64,000 bases of DNA from Adiantum capillus-veneris (taxonomy: Eukaryota > Streptophyta > Polypodiopsida > Polypodiales > Pteridaceae): positions 102,732,811 through 102,796,810 of the forward strand of contig CM043947.1 in NCBI GenBank assembly GCA_014529385.2, read 5' to 3'. Made by a program: the position numbers and the translations under genes. The notes under the pieces were generated by a model. That model searched no databases. It was not told the origin of the DNA and saw only the letters and a list, made by a program, of their open reading frames with translations. Shown here piece by piece: positions 1 through 9,312 of this stretch; positions within the stretch are counted from its first letter, which is position 1, and each line of letters begins with the position of its first letter.

Positions 1-3000
1 CGCACACTATCTTCTACCTTGAAAGAGTATTGAAACTCTTGCAACTCCATAATCCACTTTGAGATCCTAGTACTAAGATTCATTTGAGATGACACCCAAG
101 GGAACAAATTCTCTGCAGTGAGAATTACAAAAGGTTTTGGTAGCAAGTAGGATCTAAACTTTCTCACCGCAAACATGAGAGAAAGCATCATGAGTTCTGC
201 TTCTGTGTAGTCTCTCTCCAAAGCATTCATGACCCTACTAGCAAAGTAGATGGGTCGCATCCTTGTACTGTGGAGATCTTGTTGTAGCAACACAGCACCA
301 ATTGTTTCCCTTCCAACACTAGAGCTAACAAAGAATGTGTACTCCCAACAAGGAGGCATGAGTGTTGGTAGCTCTGACAAAATGACTTTAATGTTACAAA
401 AATACTCTTCAAGCTCATCAGACCATGAAAATTCTACTTGTTGTGTCAACTTTTGCAAAGGATGAAGCAACTCCGAGGCTAAGTGAATGAAGCGTGACAT
501 ATACTTCACCTTCTGAATGAAAGAGATGACCTCCTTAAGACTCTTCGGTGATGGGAGCTCAATAAGAGCCTTTGCCTTTGAAGGATCCACCTCAATGCCT
601 TTATAGGAAACCTTGTGACCGAGCAAGATCACTTCATCCTCACCTATGTGGCACTTGTCAGGGTTGAGTTGACCTCCCATGTCGTAGAGCTTCTTTAAAC
701 CTTCTTCTACCCATTGTAGATGCAATGATTTTGAGCTATAAATGCAGAAATCATCAATGAACACCCTAATTGAATTTCCAAAGAATGCTTGAAACACCAT
801 GTTCATGAAACATTGGAATGTTGCAGGAGCATTTGTCAGACCAAATGGCATGACTCTAAAAGCATAACAACCCCAAGGAGTGATAAAGGTTGTTTTCAAT
901 TGATCTTCCAATGCGATACCTATTTGAAAGTAGCCTGAGTAGCCATCACACACAGTGTACTTCTCATGACCAGCTACCTCATTTAGTATCTCATCCTGAA
1001 ATGGGAGGGGAAAGTGATCTCTTTTTGTTGCCTCATTGAGTGGACGGTAATCCACACACACCCTCCACTTTCCGTTTTTCTTAGGAGTGACAACAACGGG
1101 AGAGACCCACTCTGAATTCTCCACTGGATAAATGAAACCTGCTGCTAGAAGCTTTCTTACCTCCTTGAGTAAAGCCTGCTCCTTGATGACTCCTAGCCTT
1201 CGTAGCTTCTGAGCCTTAGGTGTGGCCTCTGGCTTCAACTCAATTTTGTGTTGAACAGCATCTACTCCACGCACATCGGTGTAGTCTTTAGCAAAAAGCC
1301 TAGGAAACTTCCTTAGCACACATTTGAACTCCTCTCTTTCATCCTTTGTAAGTGTTGTTGATAGCATACCTTCCAACGTCCCTTCATCTTGAACACCTTC
1401 GTTCTCTTGAGGACCTACCTCCTCCAAGCCTTGACAAGAGGTCTCTTGGTTGCTTGGCTTAAACCTTACCCCCATGACTTCGATGGAAGACTCCTCTTCA
1501 GTAATGCTGCCGCTACTTTCTTCTTCTGAAGTGCTATCGGTCCAAACTTCTTCCATCTCACTTTGAGATGATTCTTCATGGAGCTCCTCTTGGCGTTGCT
1601 CCTTCATGTCAAATACAACCTTCTTATGATTGTCATTCTTGCAAATTAATTTCCCACTCTCCCAATCCTGCAAAGCTCGCATTTTCATTAGCCATGGTCT
1701 TCCTAGGATAAATGGATAACCACTTCCCTTGGTCGACATAACATAAAAATCCACCGCTTTCTTAATGCCAAAGGCCTCTACAAAGACATTTTTACAAATG
1801 CCTACACACCTAGCCTTGCTATTGTTTGCCATCTTGACTTTGATTTCAGGTGTCTCATGGATGTGCATGCCTAGTCTTTGCATGAGTCCCTCTGTCATGA
1901 TGCAAATTTGTGCACCCCCATCCACTAGACCTTTCCTAACCAATCTTCCTTTGATGTAACAGTCTAGCACCGGTGTAATGTCCTCATTCATTTCAGCTTG
2001 TGCAATTTTTACAACAGGCACACTCTCTTTTACCTTTCTCCTAGTGCTAACTGCCCTTGTTAAATCCCTCCTTACTTGTGGACATAATGCAAGAAATTGA
2101 GGCCATGAAATATCAGCACCCTTACCTCTCATGTCTTCCAACAAGTTGTACGGAGCCATACCATGTCCAAGAGGGAAGTCTTGGAGGTTGATACGACGTC
2201 GAGTCCTCTTGGTTTCCTTGGTCTCCTTTGCCTTTTTGCCTTGTCCATGGTCACTCTGTGATGTGACTCCTTCTTTCTCTTTACCTTTCCCTCGGCCACG
2301 CTTAATGCCATTGGCTTCAATGTCAACCTCATTTGAATTTGTCACCTCTACCACATGCACATTTGGATCTGGCAAAGGTGGAACTCCTTCTACCCCTTGT
2401 GGAGGTGGTCTTGGTCCATTTGGCCTTTGTAGAAGCCTTGGTTGTTGACCAGCTCCTTCTCCTGCATTCATCACTGGGTAATTCAAGTTAGGTCTCCCTG
2501 GCTCTCCACGGGGCCAAGGACAATTATACATCCCATGTCCAGACTCTCCGCAATTCCAACATTGCAAGACTCTCCTAGTTCGTGGCTCTCTCTCTTCTAA
2601 CTTCTTTTCTTGTCCCTTTGGACCTACAGCTTGTGCAAGGTGAATTGACAGGCTGCTTAAAGATTCATTTAACTTCTCAATCACTTCAGCCGATACCTCA
2701 GGAAGCTCCCTAGATGTTGATGCTTGTGACTTACCTTTGGGTCTAAGACCTTCTATTGGAACCTCTCCCCTTAAGCACTTGAGTTTCCTATACTTCTCAG
2801 CAGCCCTAGTTTCCGCTGCATCAAAAGTAGCAGGTGCACCCGCCTCAACTTTTACCTTAAGGTCAGGAAAGAGTCCGGCTATGAACCTCTCCTTCTTTAA
2901 AAATTCTGCACCATCACCAGGGTTAGCAACATTTCGTATCCATAGAGCCCAAAGACGTAGAAACTCTTGCTTGTACAAGTAGTAGTCATCTAAGTCTTTT

Positions 3001-3296
3001 TGCTTATGAGAAACAATGTCTTGCCATAGTTTTTGAGTGTTTTGGGGATCAAAGAAGTATCTCTTAAAACGATTCAAAACTTCTGTGTAATTCCCCTTAA
3101 CTTCCTCAGGCAAAGAGTCAAACCAAGTACTAGCATCTTTCCTAAGGACCACCTCAAACATTTCTACACGTTCTTGATCGGTTACTATCCTCTTGATACG
3201 GCAAGACATCTTGAAATTTGCTAAAAATAATTCTGCATCCTCTCCAGGCTCTCCAAAGAAAAGAGGATATCCAGACATTTGGCGTTGGCTCTCCAT
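1..3296 (-). CDS. Ty3/gypsy gag-pol polyprotein, open frame, 3' end beyond the window
   Basis: This encodes the Gag shell protein, protease, reverse transcriptase and the start of RNase H of an LTR retrotransposon. I read one frame from ATG at 3296 to the window edge (at least 1,098 codons) without a stop. Order: retrotransposon Gag domain (about residues 1-200, with DASTWFDSLPEE and FDPQNTQKLWQDI), CCHC zinc knuckle CWNCGESGHGMYNC (about 246-259), basic linker, aspartic protease VDGGAQICIM (about 456, DGG as in several plant gypsy lineages), RT with YPVENSEWVSPVV, MPFGLTNAPATF and catalytic FIDD (about 847), then RNase H. RNase H lacks expected acidic residues (SSSVG and TAENL where DAS and TDH are usual). 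Integrase is not in view. Upstream lie two small ORFs and a probable PBS. Lineage is uncertain: the extra 5' ORFs and weakened RNase H suggest Tat/Ogre-like. Confidence 0.85.
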   Translation of the reverse strand, partial: MESQRQMSGYPLFFGEPGEDAELFLANFKMSCRIKRIVTDQERVEMFEVVLRKDASTWFDSLPEEVKGNYTEVLNRFKRYFFDPQNTQKLWQDIVSHKQKDLDDYYLYKQEFLRLWALWIRNVANPGDGAEFLKKERFIAGLFPDLKVKVEAGAPATFDAAETRAAEKYRKLKCLRGEVPIEGLRPKGKSQASTSRELPEVSAEVIEKLNESLSSLSIHLAQAVGPKGQEKKLEEREPRTRRVLQCWNCGESGHGMYNCPWPRGEPGRPNLNYPVMNAGEGAGQQPRLLQRPNGPRPPPQGVEGVPPLPDPNVHVVEVTNSNEVDIEANGIKRGRGKGKEKEGVTSQSDHGQGKKAKETKETKRTRRRINLQDFPLGHGMAPYNLLEDMRGKGADISWPQFLALCPQVRRDLTRAVSTRRKVKESVPVVKIAQAEMNEDITPVLDCYIKGRLVRKGLVDGGAQICIMTEGLMQRLGMHIHETPEIKVKMANNSKARCVGICKNVFVEAFGIKKAVDFYVMSTKGSGYPFILGRPWLMKMRALQDWESGKLICKNDNHKKVVFDMKEQRQEELHEESSQSEMEEVWTDSTSEEESSGSITEEESSIEVMGVRFKPSNQETSCQGLEEVGPQENEGVQDEGTLEGMLSTTLTKDEREEFKCVLRKFPRLFAKDYTDVRGVDAVQHKIELKPEATPKAQKLRRLGVIKEQALLKEVRKLLAAGFIYPVENSEWVSPVVVTPKKNGKWRVCVDYRPLNEATKRDHFPLPFQDEILNEVAGHEKYTVCDGYSGYFQIGIALEDQLKTTFITPWGCYAFRVMPFGLTNAPATFQCFMNMVFQAFFGNSIRVFIDDFCIYSSKSLHLQWVEEGLKKLYDMGGQLNPDKCHIGEDEVILLGHKVSYKGIEVDPSKAKALIELPSPKSLKEVISFIQKVKYMSRFIHLASELLHPLQKLTQQVEFSWSDELEEYFCNIKVILSELPTLMPPCWEYTFFVSSSVGRETIGAVLLQQDLHSTRMRPIYFASRVMNALERDYTEAELMMLSLMFAVRKFRSYLLPKPFVILTAENLFPWVSSQMNLSTRISKWIMELQEFQYSFKVEDSV

Positions 3297-3345
3297 TATT
3301 ATGAAAGATTACAACACGAGTTACGATAAGGGATACAATAGAGAT

Positions 3346-3804
3346 TTAGAACCACTCGCCTGCAAATGAAGAAGTAAGAAAATACCACTCTAGGTTTTCT
3401 TCTTCAGCTATCCAAGCTTCAATAAGGTCTCGATTTGTTTGATCAAAACAAAAAGGTAGACTATTGATGAGCTCTAAGAAGGGTTGAAATTCTTCAAAGC
3501 TAAGGCGATAAACAGAAATCTCTAGAACTTCATTTTCTGGATCCAAAAGAGCAACCACGTCCCAAGTGATAAATTGCACTTGCTCTACAATTCCCAACGC
3601 ACAAGCGATTTGTATAAAAACTAGATCTTCATGCTCGTCGAAGGCCGTGAGAAAGTAGCAATTGACTAGGAGCTCCTTTCCTTCGAGTTCCACACAGTCA
3701 GAGTGAGGCAACCTTCTCACAATTTCATAAAGAACATCCTCATCAAGTCCAATCAAGTTTGCAAGATTTAAACACTCCACTTGTGCTACAAAATTCCTGG
3801 ACAA
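3346..3804 (-). CDS. Unrecognised 152-residue ORF upstream of gag (copy A)
   Basis: An intact small ORF ends 50 bp upstream of the gag ATG on the same strand. Its product is acidic and leucine-rich; the N-terminal third contains VLYEIVRRLPH, which resembles an F-box core helix, followed by EDLVFIQIACALGIV and YRLSFEEFQPFLELINSLPF. I see no signal peptide, membrane segment or nucleic-acid-binding motif. A diverged paralogue lies just upstream (3925-4404) with the same motif order. Some plant Ty3/gypsy lineages, notably Ogre/Tat, carry an extra ORF of unknown function before gag, and this position matches that. It could instead be captured host sequence. The F-box likeness is weak and is inference only. 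Confidence 0.55.
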   Translation of the reverse strand: MSRNFVAQVECLNLANLIGLDEDVLYEIVRRLPHSDCVELEGKELLVNCYFLTAFDEHEDLVFIQIACALGIVEQVQFITWDVVALLDPENEVLEISVYRLSFEEFQPFLELINSLPFCFDQTNRDLIEAWIAEEENLEWYFLTSSFAGEWF

Positions 3805-3849
3805 AAACTCCTTAGGATTATGGTTAAATCATTCAAAAGCATAAAGAGA

Positions 3850-4404
3850 TTTACAATGTCTCTATGAACAAAGTGTCATAGAAGGTAGAGAAGGATGAGA
3901 ATTTATACAAATTTGCAATCTTCTCTATGCTCTCTTTATTAAGACAAGCTCTGAATAGCTCCCTATCTCCTTTGTTGAAAGCGAAAGGAAGACTATTAAT
4001 AAGACGCAAATGAGGGAAAATTCACCAAATGTGAGTCTATGAAGCATGAACTCTGGCCGCAAGTTTCCTGAAGAGTCTTCCTCAATGGTGAAATGCACTC
4101 GCCAAACGCCAAATTTCACTCTATTTACCAATCTTAGGGCACACACTAGTTGGATGAATGCGCGGTCTTCCTTAGTGCCCAACAACAAGAGGAAAATGGA
4201 ATCCACGCGTAGGACCTTCCGTCTTAACTTCACCACCCTCTTGTTATGAGGGAGACGCCTTACTACTTGCTCCTGCAACTCAATTGGTAATAGAGCTAGA
4301 TCTCTAAGGATTGAACTTTCACTGCACACACATTCCCAGTTAGAACAAATGATCGTTTTTTTGTTTCTTGTAACAACTTGGACAAAGAAAAAACAAACAT
4401 ACAC
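3850..4404 (-). pseudogene. Paralogue of the upstream ORF (copy B), frameshifted
   Basis: The open part (4404 to 3925) reads LPIELQEQVVRRLPH, then KEDRAFIQLVCALRLV and HRLTFGEF, matching copy A block for block (RRLPH; ED..FIQ..CAL; RL.F.EF). After GEF the frame slips. A neighbouring frame continues with RLINSLPFAFNKGDRELF, the counterpart of ELINSLPFCFDQTNRDL in copy A, so a one-base indel near 4020 broke this copy. The first 30 or so residues before SSILRDL have no counterpart in copy A and may not be coding. The two copies lie head to tail between the probable PBS and gag, so they probably arose by tandem duplication inside the element. Confidence 0.5.
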
Positions 4405-4937
4405 ACTATTTTGCCGGGCTGCACTTCATTTTAAAATAAAATGAACACATGTACATCAAAAGAAGTGTGGTAGTTGATGAAAGGTAGAATGACAGGGTTT
4501 GGTGATGCAAGAATTTCTCCTACTCTTTGGGCACCAAACATGAACACCATTCGTTGTTGAAAATGGATCTTTCTACTAATTGCAACGTTTATTCTAATGT
4601 GTGGAGTAAAATGAAAAGAAAAAACCTCTATTCCTGGGCCATTATCCATGGCCTATGCATGTCCTAATGCTTAAAATAACACAAAAATATAGACGTCCAA
4701 ACTAATATCGTACCTAATGAGAGGCAAAATAAAAGGATTTACCGAAGTGTTTATCTCTGCTAACCTAAGAGGACCTAAAATTCTATGAATTACTCGCTGA
4801 AATTACAACTTAGTACTAACAATTATGTGTTCCTTTTGCCTTGCAATGGGAATGAAGGGATCGTACAAATTCTCGTGATTCATGCAAACTACTTGATTGT
4901 GCTAAAGGTTGAGCCTTCACAAAACATACACAAGCCT

Positions 4938-4956
4938 GTCCTCAGTGGGGGCACCA
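4938..4956 (-). promoter_or_regulatory. Probable primer binding site of the left gypsy element
   Basis: Read on the minus strand this is TGGTGCCCCCACTGAGGAC. It starts with the TGG complementary to a tRNA CCA end and sits 3 bp inside a TG...-type LTR edge (4960). It is not the initiator-Met site used by other elements here; I did not identify the tRNA. The 1.6 kb between it and gag holds the two small ORFs. Confidence 0.45.
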
Positions 4957-4959
4957 ATT

Positions 4960-5132
4960 TGAGGCGGTCTGGGGCGGGCAACAAGAAGAGTGGCCTCCAA
5001 GCACTCTTCTAGGCTCCCATGTTGCTCAATTGGGTTGGGGTTGGGAAAAAACAACAAACACACACACAAACCCGCAACCTAACCCTACACAAATTTGGGG
5101 CACCACCTAGTTTTGGATGCGAACTAGGACGC

Positions 5133-5168
<36 letters not shown>

Positions 5169-6000
5169 TGCTCGGGCTTCTTTGAAACGTATCGGCAATG
5201 ATCAAACAAACACAACTATATATTTAAGAAAGAGAGAGAAAGGGGGAGGGGGTGCTTGTTGCATTAATACCTTCTTACAAATCTGTCATGACAAATCAAA
5301 GTGAGATTAGTATTTGTTCAACATAACTTGCGTAAATTTCACCACAACACATCACAAGAAAAGCCACCCCAATCACTGTCTTAAGGCCAGGGGAGTCCTC
5401 TCCACCCTGTCGCCCTCTTACAGTATGTGGGATTTATGGCTAGATTGATGACAACACCAGAGACAAGCTATCAAGAACTTAACAAAAAACACCAAGACAC
5501 TTACGCATCATTGTTGTCCATTACTTCACGTTGGAAGGGAGACAAAGTGTCCAAGCTTAGTCCAAATCCACCCTCCTTGATTCAGCGAATGTTGGGCTTA
5601 CACTAGTAGGAGAAATGATAGATTTCCTACTCTCAATTGAATGATCACTCTCTCTCTTACAATGGCATAGAGTTCCCTTGCTAATCCCCTATTACAACAC
5701 ATGCACATGCATAAGACAATGAGCTTCCACTCAAGAGCTCCTTCTAGAAAGGTTGAGCTTGGCTTCTCAAGCTATAGCATAGTGCTCTTGCTTATGGCTC
5801 CCCCTTTTTGTGCTAGCTACACCCTCCTTTTATAGCAATTTTGAAGGCTAGGGTTACTCCTCTAACCATGGTTGGGTTAGATTTTCAGCAATTTATCTAA
5901 TTTCTTTTGCTTGGAATTATCAAGAAGTTGGTGGGGAAAGAGAGAGGAGAGAAATGGAGGTGATAGGACTTTTCATAGTGGGTTAGTGTTAGTAGAGTTA
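4960..6000 (-). mobile_element. Probable 5' LTR of the left gypsy element (outer edge not resolved)
   Basis: The plus-strand edge begins TGAGGCGG at 4960 next to the probable PBS. The stretch holds a (GA)n tract (5135-5165) and, on the minus strand, a TATA-like GCTATAAAAGG (about 5827-5837), as expected for an LTR promoter driving the gag-pol frame. The partner LTR lies outside the window, so the outer end (somewhere beyond about 5900) and the target duplication cannot be fixed. Confidence 0.4.
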
Positions 6001-7720
6001 GTATTAATTTACAAATGGAATTGGATATTTACAATGGGAGTATCCATGTAGGATACAAATAAGGAAGAAAAAACTCTTAAGAGGTAAGAAAAGGTGGATT
6101 TCTTACAAGGTTGATGCTCCAAGTGTCTTGAGTAGGGCCAATTTTGACGCTTGTTGACGGTCCACTAGCTTTGACGGTACATTTTTTCTCCACTCTTGAC
6201 CTTCCTTGAGAGACAAGGTAATTGAAGCTGAGTAATCAACCACCATGATGCTGTCTTTTAAGAGAAGAGGCTGAATTTTGTGGTTTTTTTGATAGATATG
6301 GGTAAATTGGAGGAGGAAAAATGAGACTAGGTGGTCAATTTTGGAATGGAATTGTGTGTGGGAGGTATGAGTTCACCATGGTTTCTCTTATTCTTCAAGG
6401 TTGAGGAGAAGGTGAGTAGGGTGCAGAGAGGAGTGGTGAGAGAGGTGGGGATGATGAGTGGAGAAGTGTGTGTGAAAGAGGAAAATGATAAAGTGGAAGA
6501 GAGAGTGTGGCTGCATAGCATGGGAAAACTGGGGTCCACTAATAAAATCATAGCTCACAGCTCGTAGCTCAAAAAAATATGAAAAAATTTGAGGCAAAAG
6601 TTCAGCCCACGAGCTACAACTTTTGTTTGTATCACCTTTTCAAAAATTCGGAGAGCAAGTGAACTTTAAAAATTCAGCAAAACCGATCGTTTTTTTCCAC
6701 TGTACAAGGTCCTTGTGGGGTCCTTCTTTGGATGATTCTTTTGAATACCTCCAAGAGTGAGCCCTCCATAGTGCATGTATGCATGCCACCTACCCTTGAC
6801 CTTATTTGGTAGGTCTATAATTGAAGATATTGTTGAGATTATGATATAAGTGAATAGTAAAACTAAGAAAATCAAATATTGAGGGGTCTAAAAAATATGT
6901 ACATGTCAAATATAAATAATATAAGTGGAAAAAAATATAAAGGGGTCAAAAGAAATCTCTCTCATTATGAGGCTACCATAAAAAGATAAATATTTTTGGT
7001 GTTCTAATTTTTTAGAAAAAAAACAAAATAGATGTAGGAAGGGAAAAATCACAATAGTGAAAAAATATACACATAAATAAAACTAGTTTTTTTGGATTTT
7101 TGTTGGGGTGGAGTTACACCAAATATAAGAGAAGCTTACATGAAAATATTTCTATATGGAATAAAGAGTATGAAAAATGGTAAGAAAAAATTGTGGTAAT
7201 GGTGAGGCAATGTACAGAGCATAAATAACACACACCTTGGTAGAAATATTTAAATAAATACCAAAATAATTATGAAAAAATATTTTATTTAGGCCCTATA
7301 TACAAAGAAATATTTACATACGCATGGGCCATAATATACTTATATTTTTTATTTTATTTTTTGGCTCAACTAGCCCAATGCCTAGCTAATTGAGGGTTTT
7401 TTATTTCAGTAAGGAGATATGGGAAAAGTCCCGTGACTCACGCACGCCTATGTACAGTGAAATGGTAGGGATAGCCACAGTGTTTGGGTGATTTTGGTAG
7501 GGTGAGGTAACTCACTGTGGCAATTACAAAGAGCCGAAAAACGGCTATCACTACAAAGAGACAGAATGGTTCCTAAGATGCCGGCTAGAGCGGTTCAAAT
7601 TATGGAGGTAGTGTAGGTGGTTCCAGAATGGACAAAGATTGTACTGCCTAGTTCGAGTGAAGCTGTTGAGGCTCCATTGAAGTGCGGTAAAGAGCAAGGG
7701 GTGCGGTTTGCAGACGAGGT
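6000..7720. other. AT-rich intergenic sequence, no gene recognised
   Basis: The short ORFs here show no domain and overlap on both strands. Part may still be LTR. A small inverted repeat (GAGCCG...CGGCTA) lies near 7532-7548. From about 7566 a plus-strand stretch starting MVPKMPARAVQIM looks faintly coding but stops at once. Confidence 0.4.
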
Positions 7721-7722
7721 TG

Positions 7723-8591
7723 AAGCGGTGTACTATCAAAGAATTAGACACATTGTCTAATGAGAGAATTAGAGCATCTTTATTTACTTTACCTACCACA
7801 TCCTCCGATGTTGGCTCGTTGTCTTGAGACTTTGACTCCTTCTTCTTCTTGGACAAGTAATCCTTCTTCGCGTGGCCCTTCGTGCCGCAGTTCCAACATT
7901 CAAGAACTAACTTCGTGTGTGTACTTGCTCCGGCTTGAGCAATCACAACCCTTTTGGTTTTTTAACCTCTCCTTAGGCCTTCCTCTTATTTCCATTGATA
8001 GTGCAGCACTTGATGATTCTTTTATGCTTATCCTTTGCATTTCCTCGCTTAGGAGAACACCCACAACATCATCAAACTTTAAGGGTTTTTGTGTCAGAGA
8101 TAGAGTTTCTTACAACCATTACAAGGATGTCCCAACTATCGAGTAAAGATGATAGTATAAGGAGGGCTTGCACTTCATCATCGAAATTGACCTTCACCCA
8201 TCGATGTTGACTTATGTTGGTGTTAAAGTCATTTAGGTGTTCTGCAACTAAACCACTCTCTGCCATTTTTAGATTGGACAAGCGCTTCATGAGAAATATC
8301 TTAATGGATGCCGATGGTTTCTCGTAGAGGCCTTCAAGTGACTTCATCAAGTCCTCCATGGTCTTCATCTCCGAAACATTAAAGACCATCGTTGATGCCA
8401 AGCTTAGCCGGATTGTTCCTGTCAAGGACATTCCATGCTTCATATGCCATTCTTGTGGCCTTCTTTGCAAGATCGCCTAGTGGCAAAACTAAAGGTCCTT
8501 TTGGTAGAGATAGTCTTCAATCTGCATCTTCCAATGTTGGCAGTTTTTTCCGTTGAACTTCTCAATCCTTGAGCTTACCTTTCTCCGTCAT
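7723..8591 (-). pseudogene. Ty1/copia gag relic
   Basis: Reading from ATG at 8591, the frames give the copia Gag signature: FNGKNCQHWKMQIEDYL, then a UBN2-type Gag body (MKTMEDLMKSLEGLYEKPSAS; LNDFNTNISQHRWV; ILSSLLDSWDILV) and a zinc knuckle CWNCGTKGHAKKDY in which the last cysteine of CCHC is tyrosine. Stops and at least two frameshifts (near 8480 and 8070) break it. Homology ends about 7720, just before the protease active site would appear, so the rest of the element is deleted or displaced. PBS and LTR follow immediately upstream (8651-9312). Copia assignment is firm, the element is dead. Confidence 0.75.
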
Positions 8592-8650
8592 TACTCCCAC
8601 TAAATTTAAAGAATCGTTTCCTTAAGATACTTTACCTACAAGCAAACCTT

Positions 8651-8662
8651 GCTCTAATACCA
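8651..8662 (-). promoter_or_regulatory. Primer binding site (initiator Met tRNA type) of the copia element
   Basis: On the minus strand it reads TGGTATTAGAGC, one base from the usual TGGTATCAGAGC, and lies 2 bp from the LTR edge at 8665. Confidence 0.75.
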
Positions 8663-8664
8663 AT

Positions 8665-8746
8665 TGTTAGGAACTAGGACATAGCTAAGTAGATATTAGA
8701 GTAGCATACTTAATGGAGAGAGATAATTTTTCATGCACAAGAATTT

Positions 8747-8786
<40 letters not shown>

Positions 8787-9312
8787 ACACACGATATACA
8801 TGGTTCACCCAATGTGTGCTACGTCCATGGGAAAATAGCCACTCAATGGCTTTAGTACTTCAAACAAGAAGTAGGTTACAAAGGTATTAATCCCTTGATA
8901 GAGCTCCCGCCTTGCTTCACTCTCACCACCTCACAACCACCTTGTTACATCAACTTCACAATGCACCACAATGCTTTTTGTTTATAGAAGAGGCCTCCTT
9001 TTACAGGCCAAAAAGGTTGCCCTATCTCATGAGAGGCAGTTGTGTGTAGCCGCCCTTGTGTAGACAAGTCCACGTTGGACTCTCCAATGTGCCCATGTGT
9101 GGCTGTCTTTGCAAAGACAAGTCCGCTTTGTAATCGCCCACCAGTCATTGACGTCCATGCATCAACCATCGGCCAGCTGACTGCCCGTTTTCCAATCATT
9201 TTTCGACCGTCAATCAGCCATAATATTTCAGTGGGCATGAATTTTATGTTTTCTGGCGAGTGATTTTTCTTATGCACAATGGCTTCTCCTCATAATGGGG
9301 GGATCCATAACA
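8665..9312 (-). mobile_element. 5' LTR of the copia element (648 bp)
   Basis: The edges are TGTTA at 8665 and TAACA at 9312, a perfect 5-bp terminal inverted repeat, and the PBS lies just inside. A (GA)n tract occupies 8754-8785. The 3' LTR was not found, so the target duplication (GTAAA would be expected) cannot be checked. Confidence 0.7.

Noticed and set aside
2131-2448. 105-codon plus-strand ORF
   Set aside because: Antisense to the open gag-pol frame, no motif; a shadow.
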